Origin: Volvox africanus
Taxonomy: Eukaryota > Chlorophyta > Chlorophyceae > Chlamydomonadales > Volvocaceae
DNA: 64,000 nucleotides
Direction: 5' to 3'
Assembly: GCA_030268105.1 (NCBI GenBank)
Contig: BSDZ01000004.1
Span: forward strand, 6,481,001 to 6,545,000
Part shown: positions 49,845-60,688 of the stretch, piece after piece
Layout of the letters: each line of letters opens with the position of its first letter
How positions within the stretch are numbered: position 1 is the stretch's first letter
The notes under the pieces: model-generated
Seen by the model: the letters and a program-made list of their open reading frames with translations, nothing else
Databases searched by the model: none
What the model was told of the DNA's origin: nothing
Made by a program: the position numbers and the translations under genes

Positions 49845-50330
49845 GGCGGAGGGGTGGAGGGGCGGACGGGTGGACGGGCGGACGGGTGGACGGGCGCACA
49901 GGTGGACGGGCGCACAGGTGGACGGGCGCACGGGTGGAGGGGCGGACGGGTGGAGGGGCGGATGGGTGGAGGGGCGGACGGGTGGAGGGGCGGATGGGTG
50001 GAGGGGCGGACGGGTGGAGGGGCGGATGGGTGGAGGGGCGGACGGGTGGAGGGGCGGATGGGTGGAGGGGAAAAGGGGTGGAGGGGAAAAGGGGTGGGGT
50101 GGAGGGGAAAAGGGGTGGGGTGGAGGGGAAAAGGGGTGGAGGAGAGGGGTGGAGAGGTAAGGGGCGGGCGCGCGGAGGGGTTGGCGCATGGAGGGGTGGG
50201 CGTGCAGAGGATTGGGCGCGCGGAGGGTTGGGGTGCGGAGGGTTGAAGGGGCGGAGGGTTAAAGAGCGGACAGTTGGAGGGCCGGAGGAATGGAGGGGCG
50301 GACGGGCGGAGGGGTGAAGGGACTAGAACT
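49845..50330. repeat. G-rich minisatellite abutting the hydratase fragment
   Basis: Regular alternation of GGGGCGGACGGGTGGA and GGGGCGGATGGGTGGA units, then GGGGAAAAGGGGTGGA units. Same family as 8305-10085. Open frames on both strands are a by-product. Confidence 0.9.
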
Positions 50331-50645
50331 CAGAAAGGTAAATTTTTTGGAAACTGCTGCCTTTTAATTGTAATCTGTATGTACAGGAGGCCAAGTTTCG
50401 GAGGATATTTTTTGGGCGTTTTTTTGGAAAAGTTTCCTCAGATATAAATCCGTTCTTATGCTCCGTTTTTTAATTGTAAGAGTGTTTTCAAAGGAGTGGA
50501 AATTTTATTCTGGACGGGACTGAAAGAAAGTTTTTGCCAAGGATTTGTTGCATGGATGTACGATGCACGAAAAAATAGAGAAGCAAGTATTATCTCGACA
50601 TCAAATTGTTACAAAATTTTCAGATATTTAAGAATATGAGTAAAA

Positions 50646-51145
50646 TTAGCAATTGTCCCTGTTGCTGCTGCTGCTGCTGGGCGGCTGCTGGATGCCCTGC
50701 TGCTGCTGCGGCAGCGGCAACAGGACACTCTGCTGCTGCTCCTGGGGTGGCTGCTGGATGCCCTGCTCCTGCTGCGTGCCCTGCTGCTGCTGTGACGAAA
50801 GGCCATGCTGCTGCTGCTGAAGTATCTCCTTCAACTGTTGCTGCACCTGCCCCATCTGTCTCTGCAGCAGCCCCATCTGTCCCTGCAGCAGCCCCATCTG
50901 TCTCTGCAGCAGCCCCATCTGTCTCTGCAGCTCCATCTGCTGTTGCATCAGTTGCTCCAGCAGCCTCATCTGCTGTTGCGACTGTTGCTCCAGCAGCCCC
51001 ATCTGCTGTTGCGACTGTTGCTCAACAAGCGTAATCTGTTGTTGCATTAGCTGGAACGAGTGGGCTAATCCGCCCTGTCCCTGCAGCAATTGCTGTACAT
51101 GACTTTGCAGCTGCTGCAATGTTGCACCATTACCCAGAGGCACAC
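50646..51145 (-). CDS. Terminal exon of a Gln-rich coiled-coil protein, unrecognised
   Basis: From a GATACAG acceptor (after 51146) to a TAA stop at 50646. The translation is about 165 residues: first a region with heptad-like spacing (LQQLQSHVQQLLQGQGG), then tandem near-repeats of QRQMGLLQ and EQQSQQQMRLLE, then a Gln/Pro-rich tail. The heptad-like Leu/Met spacing argues for a coiled coil rather than a plain CAG repeat. I do not recognise the family and found no upstream exons before the repeats at 51355; it could be another truncated gene, or a repeat-derived open frame. Confidence 0.4.
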
Positions 51146-51354
51146 CTGTATCATATCGTACATCACAATAAAAGGAGGGTTCATATACATTTGATCTTTA
51201 TCGAAATAGTGAACAAAAACATGCGTTGTATAGCGGAATTTCCTAATTTGTAAGGTTTAATAAAAGCCAAATAACATTTTGTTGAACCTCTTTCCAACCT
51301 ATCGATCCGACACTTCAACAGTGACAACGATTTTCTTCAAGAGCATACAGCGTG

Positions 51355-52335
51355 CAGACGAGGTAAGGTGCAGACGGGCAAACGGGTGAAGGGGCGGACG
51401 AGCAGAGGGGTGGACGGACGGAGGGGCGGGCGGGTGATAGGGGCGGACGACCAGAGGAAGAAACGAGTGGAGGGGTAGAGGGGCGGAGGGGTGAAGGGGC
51501 GGACGAGCAGAGGGGTGGAGGGATGGACGGGTGGAGGGGTGAAGGGCGAACGGGTGGAGGGGCGGAGGGGCAGGCGGGCGGAGGGGTGAAGGGGCGGAGG
51601 GCTAGACGGACGGACGGTTGGGAGGGGCAGAGGGGAGGATGTGCGGACGGGCAGAGGGGTAGACGGGCGGAGGGGAGGATGTGCGGACGGGCAGAGGGGT
51701 GGACGGGCGGACGGTTGGGAGGGTGGGACGGTTGGGAGGGTCGGAGGAAGGGGTGGAGGGGAAAAGGGGTGGAGGGGATAAGGGGTGGAGGGGAAAAGGG
51801 GTGGAGGGGAAAAGTGGTGGAGGGGTAAGGGGCGGCGCGCGGAGCGGTGGGCGTACGGAAGGGTGGGCGCGTGGAGGGGTGGGCGCGTGGAGGGGTGGGG
51901 GGCGGAGGGTTGGAAGGGGCGGAGGGTTGGAAGGGGCGGAGGGTTGGAAGGGGCGGAGGGTTAAAGAGCGGACGGTTGGAGGGTCGGAGGAATGGAGGGG
52001 CGGACGGATGAAGGGGAGGACGGGCAGAGGGATGGACGGGCGGAGGGGTGGACGCGAGGACGGTTAGAGGGTCAGAGGAATGGAGGGGAGGACGGTTGGA
52101 GGGGCGGAGGAATGGAGGGGAGGACGGGATGACGGACGGAGGGGCAGAGGGGTGGATGTGCAGACGGGCCGAGGGATGAAGGGGCGGACTGGTGAAGGGG
52201 CGGACTAGGAGAGGGATGGACGGGCGGACGGGTGGAGGGGCGGACGGGCGGAAGGTGGACGGGTGGAGAGGTGGACGGGTGGAGAGGCGGACGGGTGGAG
52301 GGGCGGACGGGTGGAGGGGCGGTGGGGTGAAGGTG
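51355..52335. repeat. G-rich minisatellite, fourth array
   Basis: Same unit family as the other three arrays; includes blocks of GGGGAAAAGGGGTGGA and of GGGGCGGAGGGTTGGA. A 384-codon Pro/Ser/His-rich frame on the C-rich strand is not considered coding. Confidence 0.9.
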
Positions 52336-53945
52336 CTACGATCCACCATGTAGCAGTTGATAGCCGCAAAGGCCTCTGAAGATGCTGACAGGCCTCTTGA
52401 GAGGCCTGTCAGCATAAGAACACCCGAACTTGCGACTATATATACCCAATCGCTTGCTAGGCAGGACACGGCACGCGTGTATCTCAGGCAGTCGAGAACG
52501 CCCTACCATGGATTGATTTTTACGTATCAGGGATTTCACCAAGCGATTTGTATCGCAGCCTATGCCCGCTAAGGTGCTTCTGCTCGCTAGGGTGATCCCA
52601 TCACCACACATTGATTTCCTTCCTGCTTCAATCACATTTGAATCGAAACAAATAAGTATTGAAGCAGTGCACGCACCTCCATATTCTACCTCTGCCTTCG
52701 TAGCCTCGGAAAGCGCATCGGCCAACTCATCGTTGGCGACGTCCACGCCGAACGCTGCGAGTCACGGAATCAAAATAAGATCTCAATAACTTTAAATAAA
52801 ATGTGATCGGCAAGATAAATAACGCACCCTTCATGAACCGCAATCCAGCCGCACGCTGATCGCGTAAGCAGACATCTTCAGCTGTAATGCTTGAGTTGTC
52901 CGTGCCCTCCCCTAGGACAGGCGCAGTGGGGCCATGGGCGGGCATCCGTCGCTGCTGTGCCATGATTGTCTGATAACAAACGATCGCCAACAATTGAACA
53001 AGATGAATTGCAGAAGTTATTGGCAACCGAGTGTGCTGAAATAACTGGAACGTTGTATGACGATAGCTGCATGAGATTGCTTTATATCAGTATAGCACGC
53101 CCCGAACGGGTACGGCTGACGTGACGACAGGGCTCGACCGAAGGGCCGAGCCCTTGGACGGGCGCGCCTCGGACGGGCCGCGCCCCGGACAGGCCGCGCC
53201 CTCGGTGTGCAACGCGATCCCCAAAACACAGATTTTTCCATGTTTGCTCCGGTTCAATCCGATCGGTCATGGCAGTCGGTTCCTGAGCGCCATGCGCAAA
53301 ACTTCCATCGTGCATCAACTTCCCACGCACACCATGACTGATTTGGCCGATTCGAACCTCTCCATATTTGCTGGCTTATCTCATTTAATTTATTGCAAAG
53401 TTATGCAAGACAAAAGCTCATGCAGACAAATGCGCGTTGTGGAACTCCGAGGATACCTACAGCCAACCAGCATTCTGTATCCCTCATTCCTAACGCATAC
53501 AGGGAAATAAATAAGGAATGAGTTCTATATCCTTAAAAGTGTGTCTCGAACACCACAGTGGTTGAACAATTCAGTACCGGGCGTCTTACCGCAGCAACTT
53601 CTAAGGTGCAAGTCTTTTATCGAGGATATCCCCAAAGAAGAAATAAAAGCAAACATTGCGTGGCGAATCACCGTTGGCCCCTTCACCCAGCCTACAGTGC
53701 GTATGCGGATCGTTGCAGTCCCCCTTAACCCAGAGAACACGGTGTAGCTGATCGGCATAGCCCTCCTACAAGGGCTGGCAGGAAGGCAACTGGATATTGG
53801 CGGAAGGCAGCAGGGACATCATCACGGCCCATTGACTGCGCTATCCTGTGGAGTGCGGATTTTAGAGAGCTCCCCTCCCCTTCATCTATTAGGGGAATGT
53901 ACCATGGCAGTGACCCTATAAGATGCTGATGAAGCTGACCAGTGC
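52336..53945. repeat. Longer copy of the dispersed flank repeat
   Basis: 52336-52575 and 53325-53945 match 10086-10915. The extra block 52570-53420 is related to 5330-5700 and 6580-7130 inside the foldback element (shared CCTCGGAAAGCGCAT and CATGCGTGAAACGTCC-like blocks). So one repeat family links the left end of the window with this site about 45 kb away. No protein domain is visible. Confidence 0.75.
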
Positions 53946-54205
53946 GGAGATGGATTCTCGGATTCGTTCAAACGACGCAATCCTTGCTTGTTCGATGGTT
54001 CTGACAATTTAGTTTGTCATGGTCTTGTTCACCAGCACCAGCAAGTCTTACGCGTCCTGTCTTGACTTTTGACCATGCGTGCTAGCTGAGGATTTTCAGT
54101 CTAGTGAGGCTAGAATGCGTTTGACGTATCCGGTCATTGCAACCCTGGGAGCCGCCCTGCATGGAGGGAAGCGACAAGGGAGGTTGGGGCTGTGGGGAGT
54201 GGGCG

Positions 54206-54266
54206 GGGAGGGAGAGGGAGAGGGAGAGGGAGAGGGAGAGGGAGAGGGAGAGGGAGAGGGAGAGGG
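54206..54266. repeat. (GGGAGA)n microsatellite
   Basis: About ten GGGAGA hexamers. The flanking 53946-55111 holds no recognised gene; its right end should contain the promoter and 5' UTR of IMP4. Confidence 0.9.
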
Positions 54267-55111
54267 GCGTTGGAAGGCTGGTCGGGACTCTGAAACATTC
54301 CTCCTCGCGGACGCCACAATTTTGATGCACGGGGACTGACTGTGCGCATCAGCTGGAGTCGAAGCCTGAGCAGGCGATTTCCTTTCAGTTCCGCCTTCAC
54401 GCAGCCAGTGATGCATGGTAAAGGCAAGCAAAATGTCAAGATCTAGACGCCAAAGGGTTTCCTTGCGGGTGTTGTCCCGCGGACACATGCGCGTTTAAGC
54501 AAGCTGCAGAAATCACTCAATCAATTCTCTTTGCACTACAGACAATCGATGAACTGGAGCTCGTTTATTTGTGTTTTGTGTTTTGTGTTTGGGGGTTTGG
54601 GGTTTGTCATGCAAACCCGTAACATCGTTGCCTCAGGAAACCGGTGTAATGGCTCTGTTTCTAATGGTTTAGTGAAGGATTATCATGGGTTCGTGACGGC
54701 TGGCGTGGTTGTTCAAAGGAGGCTTCTGCATGTTGCTTGTCCATATTATATATCCATGTTTTGTGTTTCGGCCCTGTCGAAATCTGTCCTATTGCATATT
54801 CCATTGCATTGCAGTTCCTGCTGTGCGTGCTGTCCTGCAGCCGTTCACCCTTCGCTTGTAACCTTGTATCTTGTCACTACGATTTGATCTTCTAAACTCG
54901 TATAATAACTTGTTAAAGCAACGGAGGCAAGATATTTTGATACTGCTTTCAAGCCAGATATCTAGTTGAAAGTTGCTTAATTTCGCTCCTTCCTACATCG
55001 TAAACCCTTGCTGGCAAAGATCTATACTCAACTTATAATCATCAAATATAGAAAATTAGTTCATTAGTTTCTTGCGCCGCCTCTCGTGTACCGCACAACT
55101 GAATCGTCGCG

Positions 55112-55665
55112 ATGTTGAGACGAAACGTCCGGTTGAGGAAGGAGTACCTATACCGGAAAAGCTTGGAAGGAAAGGAGCGAGCAGCTTATGAACGGAAACG
55201 ACTTATTCGGAGAGCGCTGGAAGGTGGGTGGGACCCGCCGCCGAGCTGCTTCCCCCGAGTATGCCAGGATGCAAAGCTTCCAAACGAGCCAGCTTATCGA
55301 CCTGCACTTTCAGCCTGTCGGCAACGTTCTGGGTTTTAGGCGTCCTCCAGCGCCTACCACCGGGTGCCCCGGGTTACGACACAGGACAGCTTGGTAACCG
55401 CCGACTGCGGGAGGAAGCTGGCGGGACTGCTCTGAAGGTTATGCAGAAGCCGCATCTTACAATCCTGATACTGTTACGCATCTGGTCTCCCATGGATTGA
55501 TTTACAGGCATAACCCGTATTCCCACTTCCTTTTCCTATAGCCCCTTTCTTCTCCCGCCAACTCCCGCCAGAGGGCAAGCCGATCCCCAACGAACTTCGA
55601 CGCGATGAGGCGGGACTTCGCCGGGAGGTAGAGCTTGAGGATGACAACACGGCAGTGCCGCGGAG
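55112..55665 (+). pseudogene. IMP4: IMP4 (U3 snoRNP protein), first two exons only
   Basis: IMP4 is a Brix-domain protein of the SSU processome needed for early 18S rRNA processing in the nucleolus. Exon 1 (55112-55223) encodes MLRRNVRLRKEYLYRK and continues to RRALE; exon 2 (55572-55665), joined in phase 1, encodes EGKPIPNELRRDEAGLRRE and then VELEDDNTAVPR, ending at a GTAAAC donor. This matches the conserved N-terminus of IMP4 up to just before the Brix domain. No Brix exon follows: the next coding sequence, only about 165 bp on, belongs to the CtpA-type protease. The gene is thus cut off after about 68 residues by a deletion/rearrangement or an assembly join. The start codon is a clear ATG after a short CGCG-containing leader. 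Confidence 0.8.
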
Positions 55666-55831
55666 GTAAACCAGGCCCCGTGCGCTTCTGGAACCCCGTG
55701 CAGCTGCCATGTCGTTTGTCCATTACCTTCGGACCAATGATTTTGGTTGCCGCGAGGTTCCGGAAATTCACCCTTTTAATGCTTCCTCCTCCTGATGCCG
55801 GTGGGAATGGACGGCCGCGTACGGCAACCAG

Positions 55832-57279
55832 ATGGACCCATCGGTTACTTGCGACTTACGTCATTTTCCTCCAACGCCGCTGCGGAGATGCGCGAAGCAA
55901 TCCAGGAGCTGGAGGTGAGATTTGAATTATTGGATCATAATTGTATAAATGATGTTTTCGGACGGCCTTTATGACGTCCTCATATCCGTGCAGATCCGTG
56001 CGTTAAATGAAAGCCTTTTTATCAGTGACTTATTTTCCTTCTGTTGTTATCCCGTCAAATCCAGGCCGCCGGTGCATCGTCCTTCATCTTGGATCTGCGC
56101 AACAATCCTGGTGGTCTGGTGTGCTCCTCCATTGACATCGCCCGGCTCTGGCTGGATGGGAGCCCTGTGGTCTTCAACGTCTCTGGCCGCGAGGTGAGGT
56201 GGATCGCATGCGGGGAGGAATGGTCGGGGGGAAAGGGAACGGGAAAAGGGGGCGGGGAAAGGGGGGCGGGAGGGCTTATACCACATTGGTTGTGAGAAAC
56301 AGGCCTTCATTCCACTCTCTGCGATTGGCGATGCCATTCTCTGCTGTTGCCGATGATGTCGATCTGCAGCCTGATGAAATTCAGTCACAGCTGGTGGACG
56401 CTCCGGGATCAGCTCTCACCCACCGTCCTCTGGCTGTGCTCGTTAACAGCGGATCGGCCTCCGCTGCCGAAATCCTGTCTGGGGCGCTGCACGATAACCA
56501 CCGGGCAGTGATCTTGGGCGATACCAACACGTACGGCAAGGGCAAGATCCAGTCCGTGTTTGAGCTGCAGGTGCGTGGTGGGGCTGATGGTTGATGGCTG
56601 ATGGCTTGGCAAGGAATGTTCAGAATACACAACTAACGGACCCATGGGACAGATAATCCCACCTTATGTGGGGGGGGGCGGCAGGACGGGGAGGAGCTTT
56701 GGTCCTGGCAGGACAGATCATAGCGCCCCGGGGGAACCGTGTCGCGGTACGGCGTAAAGTGTTACTGGTATTTGGTACATTCCGTATATTAGCTCATTGT
56801 TTTTGTTGCGTTTACTCACTCCAGCAATCCCCGCATATATTCCCATCTGTTCCTTTCCGCCCCTGCCCATCTCTCATGTCCCCTTCGCCCTCCTCCACTT
56901 AACACATGCGTTCACATACATACAGGGCGGCAGCGCTCTGTTCGTGACGGTGGCTCGCTACCAGACACCGAACGGTACTGAAATAGACCGCATCGGCATC
57001 GTCCCGGATCACTCGTGCGTGCTGCCGGGTGCACCCGCATCGGATGACGATGAGGGCAGTGACAGTAGCAGCTTCATGGCGGGGCTCCCAATGGTGCCCG
57101 GCAGTGAGGTGGCGCTGCTGGAGAGTCTGATGGGGGATAGCTGCGTGGTGGCTGCACGGGACGTACTACGTGATGAGGTGGCGATAGTGGCCAATGCGGC
57201 ACGTGTCGCATCGGACATCGTGCAGCCGGTCGCGATGCAGAGCACGCCGCAGACTACCATCCTGCCACCGCCGGCTTAA
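55832..57279 (+). CDS. CTPA: C-terminal processing protease (CtpA type), 5' part missing
   Basis: S41-family Ser/Lys protease; in plastids CtpA trims the C-terminus of photosystem II D1 protein in the thylakoid lumen. Exons: about 55832-55914 (GPIGYLRLTSFSSNAAAEM; start uncertain), 56065-56193 (FILDLRNNPGGLVCSSIDIA), about 56391-56570 (LAVLVNSGSASAAEILSGAL with the catalytic Ser, then NTYGKGKIQSVF with the catalytic Lys) and 56926-57279 (ALFVTVARYQTPNGTEIDRI, then a tail to TAA). The third acceptor could instead be at 56370. The C-terminal extension after PDHSC is longer and lower in complexity than usual. The N-terminal domain, transit peptides and PDZ domain are missing: a TAA lies in frame at about 55778 and IMP4 exons sit just upstream. 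The catalytic core is intact, but the gene as it stands cannot make a full protease. Confidence 0.85.
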
Positions 57280-60200
57280 CGTGCAGCAGCACGTTGATGT
57301 ACTAATAATGTTTGTTCGATGTGGCTGTGCGTTGCTGTACTGTGAGGCTTTGGGGAAAGGCGGTGGGTAGCTGTTATCACAGCATGGGGAGAAGTGGAGG
57401 GCAGGGAAAGGAAAGGAGAGTGCGGTAAGGGGGCTGATAGCTAGGTGATGTCTTGGTTGACACAGCTATGTCATTCAACTTTGCACTAGCCGGCTGCGGA
57501 TTGGCTCTGGGCTCGTCCAATACTCACTCCCCCCTTGCCACTTCCGCTCACGTGTGTGTACGGGTGGCCTTTCGGTAACCTGCAGAGTGGTTCTTGTTAT
57601 CCCATGTCTGTTGTTGTGGATGTTCTTGTGGAGTAGTGGTGGAGGTGGTGGTAGTGGTGGGTTAAAGTTGTAGTTTGCAGCGATGGAATTGTGCTGTTCT
57701 TCCCAAAGGGTCTTGATCATCGCTAATGTCGGGACGGGGTGAACCTTCTTCACATGGTTGTATCTGTATCTGTGTGTATCCGAAGCAGCAGGAGGCAACG
57801 AACCGGGAAGAAAGAATGGGAAGGAGCATGCCCCAAAAGGCAGTTGTGCATGTCGGCCGGCCGTGAGTAAAGTTAACAGGCGGTGGTGGATGAGGAGGGT
57901 GGGTGCGAGAAGCTGCTATCGCCCTGTCGTCCCGCCCGACCGGCCTGATAGTCACGCCGGGCCCTTTTGCACCACTCTGTCCAGGAGGTGTACACTAGCT
58001 TCTGCTCCTGCTGCTCTGCTACCGCGCTCCTCTCGGCTATCCAAGTTGCATTTCTTTGGCGATTTGATGACGGCAAAAATGCTGTCAGGCGGCGTGGGAA
58101 ATCAGGCGGGACGAAAAAGAGCACACCTTAAACCTTGCTTTACATGTCGTACAAGTTATACATGTCATCAAGTTATGAAGAACCACACGCAGCAGTGGTG
58201 TTCGCTCTCATGCCCATCGCGGCTCTAACGCGTCCGTTATTTGTCGTTTCGTTCATTAAGCACGGCTGGTGCAGTCGCTGTATGTTGTACGATTGTGCAG
58301 TTGTTGTACAGTTATACGATCGCCTAAAACATACATTCTAGCTCCTGTGGGTTTTGGATCCTGGGGGGCAAATGAGTTGTACACGTGTCGATCAGATTGT
58401 GGCTTCATGACGTTTAGAACGGAGCATGAAATGTGCACGCCGTGTCCCGGAGAACCATAGGGACGTGCTTCACTTTTTTGAGGTTAATAGGACAGGATGC
58501 CGTACGTCGGTTGGAGAATGCGAGCGAGCGAGAGCATCCAGAAATATTTGGTGAGGGGGGTTGGGGAGCCGCTGGGGGTTTGGTTGGGCTTGAGGCTGGG
58601 ACTGGGCATCTTGGTGGACACATCGAGTCAATGGAATTGACTCGTGTTGAGGCAAAAGGTGGGACATAAAGACCCATCCCCTCACACCTGGATAGGGTGT
58701 CATTACGTTGGAAGGGTGGAGGGCATGCTGTAACTTGGTCCCGATTTTGCTGCATCGTGCATGTCGCTCTGGAATTTCTTTTATTCCTTCAATGGTATGT
58801 GCTGACTTGATAGTTTATCCGTTGATGTTGGTTAATGGGCTAATATCGCACCTGGTCTGGAGCCCACGTTCCCTGCATGCTGAAGGAGGGACCCGCAAAT
58901 CAAGTTAAGTTTCTCAATGCTACAAGACGAGAAGATATATATCATGCTGTTGTGATGGTGATAGTGATGGTAAAGATGGATGAGTAAAGTACAAATGGAG
59001 AGAATGAGTTTTGTATGTCTGGAGAGAAATGAGCATATGTATATGAAGAGCATCAGATCACGGCTTCCCTGAATATTTGAGGCGACTTCAAGGGAGAGTC
59101 GGTGTCGGTGTTGGCATCTTCCGTGTATTTAACCCGATTTGCATGCCCGTCGCAATCTTGTGAGGCGTGGCCGCAACACGAACGTAAGGAATCAACCTGC
59201 GCAGCATGCGTGTGTTGGTGATGTGCGAATAGTGATGTGCGAATATACGGGAATGTACGACGTTGAACCCTTACGTTCGTACGTCCACACGACGGTACAC
59301 TGGCTTGGAGCAGTTCGCAGTTGCGCCATCATGAAACCTCAACAGAGAAGATAACATCAAAGCAATTTGGTTGGATTGTACAACAGAGGAAATGTCGTTG
59401 TCTGTTAATTAATTTCGGATCTGCCCTTCATGCATCTTCTGGAAGGGCTTATGGGATGATGTAGTTGACGCATTTTACCTGGGGCTCAAGCGCTGCGCTG
59501 CCTGCAGTCAAGACGCAAGCAGAGTGTTGACCTGTAGCCTTATTGCTGACATTGAGTCTGTGCCCGCACTTGTCGCGCTGCGCGCCTTTGATAATTGCTG
59601 GTAGGTCATGGCGACAGTTGGCGGCATGGCAGCCTGGCAGAATTTGCGGCAATATGGGGCATGTCCACCCGGACAGTTCGGGACGAAGCTCTCAAACCTC
59701 TTCTTCCTGCGCGTGAAGGTTGTGAAGGTGATCACGAAGGCGGACGGAGGAGGAAGAGAGACTCCGGAGGAAAAGACATGTTGCCTTCTGTTGTACATGT
59801 TGCACCCATCATCGTTGTGAATCCCGCACATTGATCAATATTACCGCTCCCTGAGCACTCCGTTGGGTCGGAAAAGTCCTGCTCATGAGGGTATGTGAGC
59901 AGGTTACGGCTTGACCATAAGCAGCAGCGTTTGAGTCGCAACTCACACCAAGGATATTTACACCATGTTTACAGCCCAGGGACGCATCCCACCCAGGGAC
60001 CTCCAGGGGTAGTCGCTTGATCAGCTTTCATCGTTCAATCAGATTCGGGCTTGAGGCCCGCCAAACAAAGATAGATAGACAACGATAGACGTGATGACTT
60101 AGGGTGGCTCCCACTGCAAGTGTGGACCTCACGACATGCAAAACGTATTGTGGTTTGCCGGGCTGCTGCAATGGCTCCTAGCAGACTTAGTGGTTGACGA

Positions 60201-60688
60201 TATTTAGTCCATCGAGCAGGTCTGCTCACAATACTGAAGTAGTTAGTGCTGGTGGTAGTGATGAAGGAGACGCACTTGGGGCGGAATCCCGAACCCGAGG
60301 AAACGCATCATCATCATCATCGCGGGCCTAATTCCAACTAACTGCAACTGCAACTGGAACCAGCAATACATGGTCTCCAGAACGTCAATTCGGTCGTGAG
60401 AGTGCGACCCGATCAACCAGTACTTACATCACTAGTATTAAGTACAGAGAGGAATACGACAAACGAGCTAGGATTTCAAAAGGAGGCACTAATACAGATG
60501 GCGCTACAAGGAAGGATATAGAGCTCTTCGGGCGGGACGCTGGGTTGGTGGCTGCTGCTAGACAGAGGAGGAACTTGGGAGGAAGCATCAGAGCAGCACT
60601 TCCTCCTGACGTCCACTCCACTCCACTCCACTCCACTCCTGTTGTGCCCTCTCTTTCCCGTTGGCGCATGAAGGCGAAACGTTGCGCT
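57280..60688. other. Intergenic region, no gene recognised
   Basis: 3.4 kb between the convergent 3' ends of the CtpA-type gene and the RING gene. Contains CT/GT-rich patches; no conserved protein motif, repeat copy or RNA gene was noticed. Confidence 0.5.

Noticed and set aside
49775..50317. Gly/Arg-rich proteins resembling RNA-binding RGG proteins
   Set aside because: Plus-strand translation of the G-rich minisatellite; open in several frames, no flanking coding context.
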